Assembly: GCF_019649055.1 (NCBI RefSeq)
Contig: NW_026570307.1
Coordinates: 124,001 to 188,000 of the forward strand
From: Paramacrobiotus metropolitanus
Lineage: Eukaryota; Tardigrada; Eutardigrada; Parachela; Macrobiotidae
Reading direction: 5' to 3'
DNA: 64,000 nt
Shown: positions 1-13,706 of the stretch, piece after piece
How positions within the stretch are numbered: position 1 is the stretch's first letter
Layout: each line of letters starts with the position of its first letter
The notes under the pieces: model-generated
What the model was told of the DNA's origin: nothing
Database searches by the model: none
What the model saw: the letters and a program-made list of their open reading frames with translations, nothing else
Translations under genes and position numbers: made by a program

Positions 1-1757
1 ATATCAATCCACACAATATAATAGCCGAAACAATGCAGCCGTGCATAAAAGCAGTAATAAGAAGGCAACATTCTTGTCAGCCACGAATAAAACTCAATCA
101 TTTTTCAAGGAGTTATGGTGAAGTCGGCACCGGCAGACACGAGTTGAGGTACTTCTTAATAAAGCCGGGATAATACAACACTTGGCTGCCGGAAAACGTA
201 TATTGAATTTATGAAATGATTGAGTGTGATTTTCCGAAAAAGCCATCGCGCAACTGGCCAACGAGCTAAGTAATCGGCATGCCTTCTTGACCGTTTCCAA
301 AAGCGCCCACAGGCTCACTTGAACAGACTTTTACCATTTCTTAATCAACGACGACAACTGCTAGTTTTTTGCGCTCTACTGGCGCTGTCAACACTTGTAT
401 TACACTCTTGAGTCGATCAGAATAAGGCAATAAAGAACAATTTCCGCCGACTTAATCGGTTAGTATTCTGGCTGGTCATTCAACAGCAGTCAGTAACTCG
501 GTGGCTAATTACTTAATTTCTCTTGTTTGTTTCGTTATCCCTGTAGCTTGTAGTCATATTATGGCAACAACGAACCGCAGCACACAAAGACAACGAAGGA
601 CAGGTTATAAAAGAATTTTGCGCCAAGCTGAAAAGCTACACCTTTCATTTTCGGCTTTGCTGATGTAATAACCGTAAGCAAAACTGCGAAATAAGCTTAT
701 AACACTGCTATACCAGTAAGCGGTGCCAATTTCGGAAGGATTTTCTGTTTCTGGTGTCGCAGAGTGATTTGTAAAATGTTTTTGCTGAGAAACACGGAAA
801 CAATGCATAAATTTGCACGAATGAAAGAAATAATTAAGAACTTTCGTTTGTGCTGGTTAACCTGTGCAAAGACACACAAAAATCTGAGCATGATTACATA
901 TAAAATATGAATACTGGATCCCTCATAACATTAAAGAAAGATGCGGAAGCAATGGAGTGTCGTATTATCGGTATTCTCATAATTTGTAAATTGAACGGTA
1001 CCCGCTTCGGAATAAAAAAAGCTTCAAGCCAGTTAAGTGTGTTATTCGCTTGACCATTCGAAAGGCAAGTGTACAATACTGGTGCCATCCTGCCCATCCG
1101 ATGCGCCGCTTGGTTAGACTAGTACCCTCAACCGTCAATAATGGATTTTTATCATAAGGCCCAATTTGGATGATCGTTGTTTTCATATTTGATCTGGGCT
1201 GATTGTCGAGCAGGGTCAACCAGCGGTGCGTTTTAGCTACCGTGAATCACGAATTCAAGTAGCGGCTCTTGTACGGCAATAACTTTATTGGCACTTTCTA
1301 TTAAACAACCATTCTGTGCGCAAAATCGGAAAAACGATGTACAGAAAGGCAAAAGTGTGTATTGTTGGCGGCTGGGCAGCCAGCGCGCTTTCGCGCTCTT
1401 TGCTTCGTCGGTACTCCATACCGACCAATCAGCGTGCACACTGAGGACAATGTCTCAAGCACCGCCCGATAGATTTGCCTTCTATTCGTCCATCAGCCGG
1501 AATCAAATTAGATGTCATTTGCTTAGAGCCTTTTAATGTTGTCTAGCTATTTACGTGGCTTCTTGTGAATTGAGAAATTGTGCAGTTGTGTTGAGTCCTG
1601 GCTTTAGATAATCTATCGACTTTTTCTAGCATTTCACAGATTTCTCTAGCCATTTTCGCCAACAGTGCCGCGATAGATTGCCAAACATCGCCGGAAGTCA
1701 CCCAAACCAGACGGTTTACGGATTAGCCACCGACTACCGAACAAAGACACAATAAAA
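1..1757. other. 5' flank of tailless, no gene recognised
   Basis: I see only short open frames without family resemblance on either strand. The longest minus-strand frame (94-318, 74 codons) has no recognisable motif and no convincing splice partner inside the window. The stretch probably holds promoter and enhancer DNA of the downstream tailless gene, but no individual site can be supported from sequence alone. Confidence 0.5.
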
Positions 1758-4700
1758 ATGTCTATTAACAAAGAATGTGGCTCCGTTTCTTCATCCGGTA
1801 AGCAAAAACATATTTTTTTAATATGTGAAAGCTTAATCCCGGCTAATTTTGCGCAAAAGTTAGGTAGTCATAATAGATTGTTAATCAATTCAAAACAGAG
1901 TCAAAATTTTGTTATCGTTGTAACTTTGAAAAAAATTTCTACTTATTAGCCCTAAACGTCGATATTAACTTCATTTATAAGAGAGAAAGTTGAGCTAATT
2001 TAAATGTGTGTTGCTTTGTGCCAATACCATTACAGGCATTACTCGTAAGAAAACTCCTTAGAATTACAGTAAGTACTTTACGGAACTATAAGCGATATAA
2101 ACTCACATGAACAACTTTACTTCTAGTGTTTTGGTTTTGACAGTCGTATTGCGTAGAAATTTTGACAAAACCTTTCTTGCCCCTATAATTAATATAAAAA
2201 CTGACTCACAAGGAATGGAGTTTGAAAGATGTGATTTTTACAGTGTACAGACACGAAGATTATAATGCGTTACCTTTACTTATTACACATTACTTACATT
2301 TAATAATTTGAGTCAAGTAGGTAAAAATTAGTATCCGGAATTTCGTTGTTTTTGGAATTTCTTTTATTAAATTTTCTCTGCATGTTTCAAGCAGTTTTGA
2401 AATGATTGACTTAGACTGGCTTTTTAAGCGCAGACTATGTAATGTTATCAAACTAAGTAATGTTTTCAAGGAACCGTAAGCACTCTGACGATTCTGTGTT
2501 CAATAATACATGATTACCCAGTTTGCAGAGTACGAGGGTATACATATCATACTAACGGTGACCTTACACAAAACTGCTTACTTTGTCTGTTTTAATAATA
2601 ACTGAAACAGTGTACTTCGTGCAGGATCAAGCAAAGAAATATAATTACTCCAGGACCATTCACGAATATTCTCGCAAAATATTAAAAATTCAGGATAATT
2701 CAACAAATTCTTTGAACTTAGTACCGTAATGACGCTGATGCGTATTGAGTTAAAGTTTCAGGTAACATGATTTTTTGTAATTGTAATGCTTTTAAGTTTG
2801 CACAAACGTCGAAACAGTAGCCGAAAAGAGCACGTCAAAAAGCCTAAGAGGTGGGATGGTACGGTAATTGACGTTAATTAAGAAATTATTAATTAAATAT
2901 CCAGTAGCGTATCGCAAGGTGCGATCGCGGTGAATCGCCAGGGTGGTCCCCGCGCCCAGTTAGAAGCCACTTACAAATGACTAAAAGTCTCACTGCAATA
3001 AGCTAAAAGTCAGAGACGGAGCAACAATCTTTCCGTTTTCACCACGGCTGAAGCAAATGCAGTCGACATTTGGGCGATTGACAAAAGACAAAACGCACGA
3101 TGAATGGCATGGCTACCGGGCAAAAATGTAGGATTAGCGCATCCAAGCTAACTTTTGGTTGACTGTGTCAATTGACGGAAAAGCAGCACTGGCGTATAGC
3201 TGTGTTCATAACTTGCACTGATCGTCCAAAGAATGTGGTTGGTTATTGTGTCCACCAGTAATTGAACACACGGGTACCACGAATGATCATAATATACACA
3301 AGTGAAGAAAATGAATTGTTCTAGCTTTCTGCCTTTCCGATGAATCGGGCCCGTCCAAAGAAAAGTCGAGTCGACTCTCCATTGTTTGTCACCTGGTGAA
3401 TACAGCAGCACGCAGTAAAGGTCGATGGTAGGGGTGCTAAGAAAGTCTGTTACCAATTGGTGTCCTTATACACATGCTCCCATCCTCGTGTATAGAGCTT
3501 TGGCCATCAAGTGCCGTTGCGTAGGACGCGGAACAAGGCCGGGATTAACACGGCTACCCCCACCTGCGGATTTGTAACATGGGGTCTCTCCCTTGACCCA
3601 TTCATGTTCCCTTTCATTCTAAGCACATTTTATTCTCCCCTATTTTCTCTAGAACAAATTGCTTTGTTTGTAATTTACCAACTGAAGCATAATACTAATA
3701 TATTCTGTATGTGTGCTTTTTCCTCCTAGGGCGGATACTGTTTGACATTCCATGCAAAGTCTGTTCGGATCATTCTTCCGGAAAACATTATGGCATTTAT
3801 GCGTGCGACGGGTAAGTCTTTCGCCTTATGACCAGTGACCACCGTGCGATAATTAGGCTCCAACATAGCTAAGCTACAAACCCAACAGCGCAATGTACTT
3901 AATCCCATTTATACATGACAGTAGTTGCTTATAAAAAACAAATAAAAAGTACATTTTAATTTTACAGTTTTTATTGATAGTTAACTGCAATATGAATTAT
4001 ATGATGCAGTCATGAATAATTCCATCAAAGCACTCAAATTAATATCATTCTATGTGTCCTCGTAGGCTACTTCTACGTAATCTCGTAAGTTTTCGCAAGT
4101 ATGTACAACTGTTCGTTTCTGCACTGGAAAAATGCAGTCGATTAACTACATGTTACATCTCTAAAATTGAGCTTCATCGGGCAAGTTCTTTAATTATTCT
4201 TTTTACTGGTCTTGAGATTGTGATTTGTGCGTCACTTTCAAAAAGTGCCGGTACATTGTACTGTACAACGCAAAGCGTATTATCCCAGACAGCGATGACT
4301 GAAACTGCAAAAGGCTAGCAAAGTCTTCAGTGCCGCATTATTTTGGAGTCCATCGTATGCAACCTTCTAATGTTTCTCCAACAAGCCAACATATACATGT
4401 ACAAAAACCTTTGTCAGGCGATGTTCCCAGCTAGCTTTCCCATGCATATTGTGGTTGAACTTGAAATCACATTTATCCAACACGACAGAATGATTTTCTC
4501 AAGGGCTGTTTCTCCATAGTCATTTGAAAAAGCAGGATTTCGCTTTCGACCAAGATAAACTTCTCTACCTTAACCAATAATAAAATCGTTTACAATGCAT
4601 TTTGTGTCGCCGCAGTGTATTATGAAAATGGGATGTTTGGTATCAAGCCAATCTTACAGAAACTGCTTATCCGGCATTGATGAACAACAACATCACAATC

Positions 4701-7700
4701 AAGGTCGAATAGTTGTTATTTTTGGATTGAGTCAAGTAGAGCCAACAAGTTAGTCTGTAAGGTTGTGTTGTGAATCAAAAGAATAACGCCATGACCAGTT
4801 TTCGCGATCGGTGTTTTTTAAGAGTTAAGGCTCACTAAACACGCATACGGATTTCTAGCACAGTGACGATATTGAGACATGGGACAGGGACAGTTATTAA
4901 ATGGTCAACGGAGCTAAACATGGCGTCGGCCTTTCGACATTGAATGACTCTCGATAAATAAAGAGGAGTCGCCGTACACAGCTGCAACTGGCGACACCAT
5001 CAGTGCAGCGTGGTACGCGCTGCATCACCATCCGCTATACTTGACGAAGGATGAGAATCATTTAATTATCCGGCCGTTTGTTGTTGCTCATAACAATAAC
5101 AGAGGAAGTTGACAAGGCTGCTGCACGATAAAGCCCCTCGTAACATGTAGTAATCTTTTTATAACTTGTTACTCCTCCTTACAAAAGGCTGGCTTCTTTT
5201 GACCTTTTATCAAACTGGTCTGTAAGTATCGCACACGAAACTCGCGGAACAACTTATCGTGCATAGAAAAGTTGAGAGGATCGTTAAACGCGTCAAAGCT
5301 AATCGAACAAGATTTTCCACACAATAATACTTGTCAAATTCTATGCGCGTACAGATTCACAGAATGCTTCAAAGTAGAAAGTATTATGAAATTTTACTAA
5401 CCAGTTCGCAGATATTTACGAAGTGCAATCCAGATTGTTTTTATCTTGGTAACCTCACCTCAACTTCACAAACAGTACTTAAAAAAATGTAAACCTATGA
5501 TGGTGATAAATAAATTAATAATTTAGTAATGTTTATTTAATCAGTATTATTAATTACTAGCCTCTTGTGAATTCTAGTTCGAAACGTCCGACGGTACAGA
5601 TTGTACATTATTGAAAATTAGCATCTGGTATGTCGATTATTTGCTTGACAGGATGTACATGGTATTGTCCGTGTATGTCTTTTCAGCCTGTAGACTTTTG
5701 GACATGATTTGGCATATGAGCCAACAATGGAATCAATCAAGTGCCATTGTCTTACGAGCATTGACTTGGTCTTTTGGCGAGGGTATTGATGCGCACTGGG
5801 TTCTTGAGAACATACTCTGCGGTAGAAAGAATACGCCTTGTTAATCACATCACAGCGGACGCGTTAATTAATGCCATTAACACCATGCGCAATCAGCATA
5901 ATTACCGCCACTCATTCTCATAGTGACTATCTTTCCTTTTTAAATTCGGTGTCGCATCGTACTTGAAAATCGTTTTAGCACTGACCTTTAAATAAAAAAA
6001 TAAAACTTAAGTTATGTATAATAAACAATTCATTTCTGAACTACACAATTCAAAAACAGAACCAACGAAAAGTGAGTGCCGCAGGCTGCCGGTTAAAGTA
6101 GGCGGAGCATGAAACCTTTAATGGTATTTCAGTTTCATAGTTTAATGTAAACAAATCGGAATGTATAACATTATTATTGTCATGCGTCGGTGCTCACAAA
6201 TGTTAAGGGCCTGATAGACACGAATCTTATTAACCTGCAACGAACCACCGAATCAAGTTAACTAATGAAGCATGTTTTGCCTGGTGCGCATTGTATTATG
6301 GCCATCTATTTGTCGCCGGACAATGGAGCATAATTACGACGACCTTCCCTAATTTGATTGGCGTTCAGCATGGCCCCAATTTGGGCAGGGTGATCGAAAA
6401 GGAGACCAGAGTAGAGTAGAGCGCACTTTGTCACTACAAGCACATGGACACAGAGAGAAAGATCAATGGAGTTAGCATGAATAACAAGGGCGCTTTAAAG
6501 TTGCAGTGCAGTTAGTTAAAGGTGACGTTTGTTATGTCGAACAACAATCAAGCTGAGTCGTTGTCGATTTCCACTCTAACAGACTGTGTGTATATATGCT
6601 GCCGTGGACGTGTCAAAAGCATTTTTCCACCACGACAAGTAACCACTTTTAATCAAGGTCTTTCATGTCACTGCGAAACTTGTAGCAACTTTTTACCTGG
6701 ACAATATCTTTATCAAACGATCAGTCGGCATAAAAGCCTGTACAAATTTGCACATGGAGGAAATAAAACAACAGATTGCTTCCATAGTCATAGGGTAAAC
6801 ATAAGCCACCTGGTAAACGGTTTCTAACCAGCTCAGCGATTTCGATTGGCAACTGTAGCTTTGTAAATTGTGATGTATTACTGAAACCGGGGATGTGCTG
6901 AATTTTTGTTATTGATGCCATGAATACAATTTGCTTATTTTACACAGATGTGCTGGCTTCTTCAAGAGATCCATACGACGCAGCCGGCAGTACGTGTGTA
7001 AAGCCCGGGTCCAAGGCAGTTGTCCCGTAGATAAAGCCCACCGTAACCAATGCCGCGCATGCCGGCTGAAGCGGTGTTCGGACGCTGGAATGAATAAAGA
7101 TGGTATTAAAATTTTTAAAAAATGTGCGATACAAATTTATTTTTGAATTTATAGCACAAAGCCGAGCTGAAAGCTAAAAAAGTCTGTAACTTATCTTACT
7201 CACCAAACACATTACTTTTACGGTTTTATCTGTTCTTCTTAAACATAAATATATGCCATTGAGTAAAAAGCTTTATTCAGTGCAAAAGATTGCATAATAT
7301 GTTCAAAAATTTAAGGTAAAAAAACATCCAGTGCAGTGCATAACATTTAATATACTCCGTGACCTTTACAGCTGTGCAACACGAACGAGGTCCACGCCAT
7401 TCTACCATTCGCCGACAAATGGCTAATTTGTACGCCGGTGATCAATCCAGTCCTGTTGATCTCCAGATAACACGCCCCGGCTGTCTGCCTTTAGCGGCAC
7501 CGATGCCATCGTTCCCAGTGTCACCGCTTAACATGTCCATGAGCACCGCTGTCAGTACGGTATTCCACAACACTAGCAGCTCCTTGGCGCTACGGACGAA
7601 TCCCTTTGCCATGACCTTTCCATCCGCATTGCATCGTAGTGCAGCGGTGTCCAGTATGTGCCAGCCCGTACCCAAATACCCTTTCAACTTCGGTCTCTTG

Positions 7701-9106
7701 GGAACGTCCATGGTGCCTAGTCTGGATTTCATGCGGGAATCAGCGGGAAATATTATTTTTATGAATCTGCACTGGCTGCGACAGTTGGCAGCGTTTTCTG
7801 CCCTTCCCCAGTCCGATCAGGTACAACTCGCTCTGGCGTGCATTTCGTACATTTCAACACTAATTTGTAGGTTTGAGCGGTGCATGTACCCTTTCGTATA
7901 ATTAATGAGAAATTATTGGTTTGCAGCTTATATTAATTGAACGAAGCTGGAAGGAGCTCTTTATTTTAACCGCAACACAGCTATACTTTCCCGGCGACAT
8001 TATGAATCTGGCAGCCGCCACACGTAAGCAAAATTGTGAACTTTTACTCGTTTACTTTGCTGCTTCCCAGTACCTTTGGTTTAATGTCCATGCTACAGTA
8101 TACGTAAACTCTGTGAGATTGAACAACTGCAAATATTGAACGCCCGTGTAGGAACCGGCGCGTCGCGTATACTGCAAAAGCTACTGCGAATATTGAACAG
8201 TTGGTTACATTGAACACTTTTAAAGGAACCGGAGGTGTTCAGATTACACAGGTTTTACTGTATTAACATTTGATAATTAGTTATATTCAACTGAACATGC
8301 AGAAATACCGTAATCGGTAATCTAAGGAACGGAATTATGCGAACATTAATATTACATGCATATGGTATACGCATGTGGAATAAATGTGCGAAAGGGCAGT
8401 TTTGATATCTTGTAGATGATCTCTTATATGATGATCAAATACAAACAAGTGAGCAATCCGTGTTTTGCCGTTGCAGGGTATCAAAATAAATCGGAAGCTG
8501 ATTACCGACTCAGCGGTATGGATCTCAAGGTTGACGCCGAAGAGAAAGCACTGGCCGACGACTTTCGATTGTTCCATGATATCATAACAAAATTCCGGCA
8601 AATGCAAGTCGAGTGCAATGAGCACCTTTTCCTGCGCGCCATTCTTCTTTTCAAGCCTAGTAAGCAACCTTTTACGGGTGTACTTAAAAGATTACGCATT
8701 TACCGGAAGCGACCGCACATTACACAATTGTCATTATACGCACAACTTAATCATACATTATTGGTACATGGTGCATTATTAAGTTGCCCTGTGAACTAAT
8801 CCTCATTCATTGCGTTATTCAACAGGTCCGAGTAATAACGACGACGCGCGTCCCGCTCTAACGGAAGTGCAAATGGTATCCGCTCTGCAGGAGCAGGCTC
8901 AAATGAATCTTAATCGCTACATTCAGGCGACATATCCCACCCAGCCCAACCGGTTCGGCAAGCTCCTCCTCATGCTACCAGAATTAAGCCAAGTGTCAGC
9001 CAAGAGTCTGCAGGAATTATTTTTCAAGAAAACCCTGGGCGATGTACCAATTGACACGTTAATTCTTAATATGCATAAAGGATATGACATGCCCAGAGGA
9101 CTCTGA
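1758..9106 (+). CDS. tll: tailless / TLX (NR2E1) nuclear receptor
   Basis: Orphan nuclear receptor and transcription factor; in other animals tll/TLX patterns the embryonic termini and brain and represses differentiation genes in neural progenitors. Exons: 1758-1797, 3730-3811, 6948-7102, 7372-7820, 7927-8023, 8477-8659, 8826-9106, giving 428 aa. All junctions have GT/AG ends and matching phase (1,2,1,0,1,1). The zinc-finger domain spans about residues 22-88: first-finger cysteines 22, 25, 39 and 42, P-box CDGCAG as in insect Tailless, and a D-box with seven residues between C58 and C66, which is diagnostic of NR2E. It is followed by [13 protein letters not shown], the family's T/A-box. The ligand-binding domain (about residue 220 onward) has the [17 protein letters not shown] helix-10 motif and [11 protein letters not shown] before the C-terminus. 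The start codon is the only ATG in a small exon whose phase fits exon 2, yielding SGRILF before the first cysteine (TLX: SRIL). Introns 1 and 2 (1.9 and 3.1 kb) are long for this locus. Confidence 0.95.
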
Positions 9107-9320
9107 AAATGACTGTGCCCAAATATTTCCTCTCATGGCTGTAATGCTGAATCGATTGTGCTACTATGTGCAATATATGTTTATCTCGAAACAGAAAATT
9201 GTTGTTAATTGATTATACGGTGATGGCGCTGGCGTAAGACATTAGTTATATACAAATCACAATCCTTGCACATTATTATTATGCCATCTCCTGCACAGTG
9301 TTACACTAGTAATAGTAATA
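9107..9320. other. tll 3' flank
   Basis: This stretch lies between the tll stop codon and the left end of the inverted-repeat element. It contains no AATAAA or ATTAAA hexamer, so the tll transcript either uses a variant signal or runs into the element downstream. Confidence 0.5.
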
Positions 9321-10847
9321 CGAGGACATTTGGGTGCTGTGAACTAAATTTATAGCCGTTTGCATTCAGACTGTGATATCAGTAGCGTTGCGAGCTACGG
9401 CTAACCAGCTGTTCATCGCAGCCTAATCGTGCAGGGTATGTTCACAGTAAGTTGGCATCATTCAAACGTTGGAACGGATTGGGAATTAAATGTTCGGGAT
9501 TCCAAAATTTGGAATCAAGATAATTCCATGGATTCCATAATGCTTCCAATCAATAAACAATAAATAAGTGGAATTAGTAATTACCAATTAAATTAACGCA
9601 AAATGTGTTTTTACGCAATTTATTTGACAGTTTTTTCAGTAATTTCTACAATTAATTAACTCTGGCTCATCAAAATGTTCAGATGTATCACAACATACGG
9701 CGTCAGTCATAAGCCAAATAGATTGCTCTTCTACCAGTTAAACTCATAGTATGATGCTGCTGTATGTAGTTGAACTGTAAGTTATTGTTAAACTAAACAA
9801 AATTTTTTCACTTATTTCCTTACTACTGTCCATCATGAAAATTCTAAATCTTGTTCCATTTGAAATTATTCAGTGCCCAGCTGTTAACTAGCTGAATTCA
9901 ATTTAACACTCCAGGAACACAAATTTGCAATTTTCAAATTGAGTCGCTGCTTACTAATGGTGTCCACGTGCATTGAATGAATTCACGCTTTTTCATTCAA
10001 ATTTATCATTCAGCAGCAACAATGCGTAGAAATTATCATGCATTGAATGAATTCAAAGTATGTAATAAGCGAAAATCTGGATGACGATTACGTGATTTTA
10101 ACTCAAGTTGCCGAGTGAGAGCCTTCCTCTTTATTCATAAATAAAACTTTCTGGCCAACCGCTATTGCCTGCCGCAACCGTGGGCGGATGGATTGCCGAT
10201 ATAAAAAAATACAGATACACCGGGCAGGTGCCGTGCCAGTTGTTTCATGGCATGAAGTATGTAGTCGACTATCGCCATTCAAACCGCCAAACAGAGTATT
10301 CATCGGCACGTTTCACTTCAGTTTTAAATCATAACATTTTACTCTACTTCATGAGATTTGCATCAAACGTGCATTACGCCAGTGCATGTGGACACCTTAA
10401 GTCTCACTAGCCTTTGCTCCAGTATAGCGCAACGAGTAGCAGTGATTCACATAGGTGTTTAATATTAAAGTATGAGAATTTACGGGTCCCGACATAAATA
10501 TTTTAAAATTATAAAGCTTCCCTCACCATCACGCCAAAATCGGATTTTAGCAAACCACTGAGCTTTGGACAAACGGAATTTAAGAGCCCAGAGTCAAATT
10601 ATGCAAGGTAAACTTTGTGATTTTTAACGCAAATTAGCTAAGACTAATTGAAAAAAGCCTTTGAAAGCTTAATTTTGGTAATTCCAAGGAGAAAAAGAAT
10701 TCCAAAAATTCCACGTGGAATCCGCGAAATCCGCATTCCATTCCAACTGCCTCTTGGAATATGCGGATTCCGTGGAATCGAATTCCACGTGGAATTGGAT
10801 TGGAATTGGAATGCCCACCCTTAGTTCACAGCACCCAAATGTCCTCG
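9321..10847. mobile_element. Non-autonomous TIR element with TA target site
   Basis: A 29-base sequence at 9319-9347 is repeated exactly, as its reverse complement, at 10821-10849. The outermost two bases read TA at both ends, so the simplest reading is a 1,527-bp element with 27-bp terminal inverted repeats starting CGAGGACATTTGGG, inserted at a TA dinucleotide as Tc1/mariner elements do. No transposase frame is present, so it would be non-autonomous. Both subterminal zones are rich in GGAATT/AATTCC words: about 9480-9545 on the left and 10680-10812 on the right, where the palindrome ATTCCACGTGGAAT occurs twice (10708-10721, 10782-10795). The interior holds a diverged copy of sequence found upstream of the next gene. 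Family assignment rests on the TA flank only. Confidence 0.65.
9825..10111 (+). repeat. Diverged copy (A) of downstream gene 5' region
   Basis: Matches 11286-11610 in the same orientation and order. The two share CTTGTTCCATTTGAAATT, then AATTTAACACTCCAGGAACA, and end in an identical 18-mer, GATTTTAACTCAAGTTGC (10094-10111 and 11593-11610). Spacing between blocks differs by a few tens of bases and the middle has diverged. This copy lies wholly inside the TIR element. Confidence 0.7.
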
Positions 10848-11285
10848 TACTGTACAGCTTTACAGTTAGGCGCACCATCCGTGACCCTGAATTAAATGTT
10901 GCGGAGACAGAGACTACTTGATAATAATAATAATACCATCAATAAACCATACTTCTATACCATCAATAAACAATACCATAAAAAACCATATTAGTACCAC
11001 CAATAAACAGCTTCGTCCAAAATGTACGCTTGTACGCCACTTTTTTGGGGCAAATGTTTTTTAGCCAATTGAGTACAATTAATTATTTGGCGTCATCGGA
11101 AGATCGCCTTATATTTTGGCCACTGCGGTGCCGGTCGGCCGAAACGCACAATCATGGCATGCATATTACTACGCGGATGACTAATTCGGCACCTCGTAAT
11201 TTTTTTGATCCTTTGTGAAGTTGCAACTTGCAAGTTTGCGTGCTTAATGTAAGGTAGATTTGTTTTTCACTATTTCCGATTTCGT

Positions 11286-11610
11286 ACTGTCCATCAGTGA
11301 AAATTTCTCCCGCATCTTGTTCCATTTGAAATTCCCATTCTTGACCCAGCTTTGTTAACGGGAGTGGTGATCGTTCAATTTAACACTCCAGGAACACAAA
11401 TTACTGCGAATTTACAATCTGGTACGATGCCGTACGAGTTGGTCTTTCAAGTCAGACTGACTGTTGATGTTTTTGTTTGAGCCAGTTTACGACATACTGG
11501 CAATCCGGCATTGCCTCTGTTTATCAGCGTTTGTTGTTTAGACTTCAGGGTTTTTTCGTCCTTTTCTCCGTTTGCCTGGGTTACACTACCAAGATTTTAA
11601 CTCAAGTTGC
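11286..11610 (+). repeat. Copy B of the repeat, 5' of orphan gene
   Basis: Second member of the dispersed pair described at 9825-10111. It ends about 30 bases before the proposed ATG at 11643, so it would contain the promoter and 5' untranslated region of that gene. Which copy is ancestral cannot be told from one sequence. Confidence 0.65.
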
Positions 11611-11642
11611 GCGCTGTGAGACGCCTATACGCTCCATCATGG

Positions 11643-13406
11643 ATGCGCCCGTATCCGGCCACGATCAAGGACCTGTTGCTGTGGCTGTTTGCTTGGACAT
11701 TCGCGTTCCTCATACAAACCGGATCGTACGCATTCCTTGTCCTCCGGAAGCTGTGCAGGTACCGGCCGTACTCTGTCAGCAATAATTGTGTTAATTATTG
11801 TTGTTTAAGTCCGCTTTCAGTCTGTACACGCACATTACAAATCGAATTGCTACGTGTAAGTACCTTAAAACTACAGAATGATTTTGAATTGGATCTGTGA
11901 ACGTTTCCATAGCCGATCGACTTATGTACCATACAGTTTTTTAATTTCAGAAATGTTCAACAATTCGAAACGTTCTGGATTTAACGGCCGATGAAAAAGG
12001 TGGACACTCTGCTCTGCAGATAATCACAATTCCGGATTTTGTCAATATTGATGCTCCATCTGTGAGAAAAGTAAGAATTTGACTTTCATTGAGCTGAATT
12101 TAGGCGTGGAAAGATATTTGCGCCAGTTGTTTATCGGCGACCACTCAAAGTCGAACATTTCTTGAAAATTAATTACTCCATCTGTTGTTGAAACGTGAAA
12201 ACAGTTAATTACTGTTTTACTTTCGTATTATCGTAAGCACTGAAGCCTGAACAGTGAACGAAACAAAGGTACATATTTACAGTACAAGCCCAGCACGGAT
12301 GAATAATGTCTTAGGATTTCGAGCATGTAAAAAGGTTAACTGTATATGTATTAAATAATGGCACGATGTCTATTACATTAAGGAGGCACGAACAAAATAA
12401 ACAGGCGTAAGAAGAACCTGTTATTTTGTTTATTCGCAGTTCGCTAATTTCAATGACAATTCGATATAATAAGACATAGTAACAATCTGGGGATTTACAG
12501 TTAGCCCATGTTAAGCTAATGACCACCATGGTAACAAGCTTTTGAGTGACCACTGGACTGTGGGTAGTGGGCTTTCCAGAAAATTGATGATGCAGGAACA
12601 CTCTCGACACTGAGAGGATTCTGTAGCACTTTAGAGCGGGCAGATTGGATGTGTGGAACGGGAGAAAATTGGTTACAACGGCAAAGTGTCGAGGACCCTG
12701 GTTACGTAGTTAGTATTCATATACAGTACTTACTTACTTCCTGCATGGCAATTGACAATAATGTAAAAATAAAATAAGTAAATAAAAAAATAAATATGAA
12801 ATGAACAAATATGAAATGTCACAAACACTGCAAATATTCATAAATCACAGTATATTGAATAAGTCAGCCAAATCACTGTGCTCGTTATCGGAACTGAATA
12901 TTTTGTAATTTCGGATAATCCAGATGTAAATAACTATAAAACGTAATGGTTACATTGGCTCCGCACTCACGGTCGGATATTGATTCGCTTGTTTGCAGGT
13001 CTTCAGTGTTCTGAATTGCCTACACTGCAACGCGATGCCCACAGCGACCAGTGGTGCGTCGGAGTGGATCACTTGGGTACTGCGCTTCGCTCAATTCCCT
13101 ACCCACACTCAGCTGCGGGAATCGGATGTCGAGCAGGGAATACTACGCTTATACCGTGCTTACTGTGCGGCGGATTACCTGGGATGCGAAGAACTGCGGC
13201 GTGTCCTCGAGGGAGCTCTAAACGGCATTTATCTGGTGGTCAAAATGCCCGTCGAAGATTTTCGCCATTTCCTGATGAACAACGCAAAATCGCGCCTCAT
13301 ATTCGACGAGTCGTTATACTGCGGCGTGATGATTGTCCGCAAGAAGTTGGAGAAATTTTTTATGGTCACCTTGCCACGTACGAATGAACTGGTCAAAGTG
13401 CTCTGA
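11643..13406 (+). CDS. Orphan protein with N-terminal membrane anchor
   Basis: Not recognised. Exons 11643-11855, 11951-12070 and 12999-13406 join in phase 0 at both junctions and give 246 aa. Residues about 9-34 (DLLLWLFAWTFAFLIQTGSY) form one hydrophobic segment followed by basic residues, suggesting a signal anchor. The rest reads as a soluble mixed domain with a cysteine-rich stretch (NCVNYCCLSPLSVC) and, near the C-terminus, the motif YLGCEELRRVLEG. The protein on the opposite strand at 14106-15537 has a similar TYSCEELQRMLDC, so the two may be distant paralogs; this rests on one short motif. The first ATG in frame was taken as the start; the frame is open upstream to TTG at 11607. A canonical AATAAA lies at 13701-13706. 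Gene structure is well supported, function is unknown. Confidence 0.7.
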
Positions 13407-13700
13407 AACTTGCAGTTTGGAGGAATCGGAAGTTGAAAAATCAGGATGCACACAAAAGAACCGACGGTTAATTGTTTTGTGTTATGCGCGACTGATCCTT
13501 TAATTATACATATTGCTTTGCACTGGTTTGCAGTTCGCACTTGTTAACCAACTGGAAGCCGTTATACAGACTTTTTACTTTATAGCAAAGGTTTTTTCAT
13601 GAATAACCAGGCAGACTTAAATTTTTTACATCAGTGTGATATCCACAGTCACATCTCTATGCCTGTGAGTCTGCGCTTGGGTTCCAGACCGTTGAGCGAT

Positions 13701-13706
13701 AATAAA
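13701..13706 (+). terminator. Poly(A) signal of orphan gene 11643-13406
   Basis: Canonical AATAAA about 295 bases past the stop codon, the first such hexamer on the plus strand after the coding region. Confidence 0.45.
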
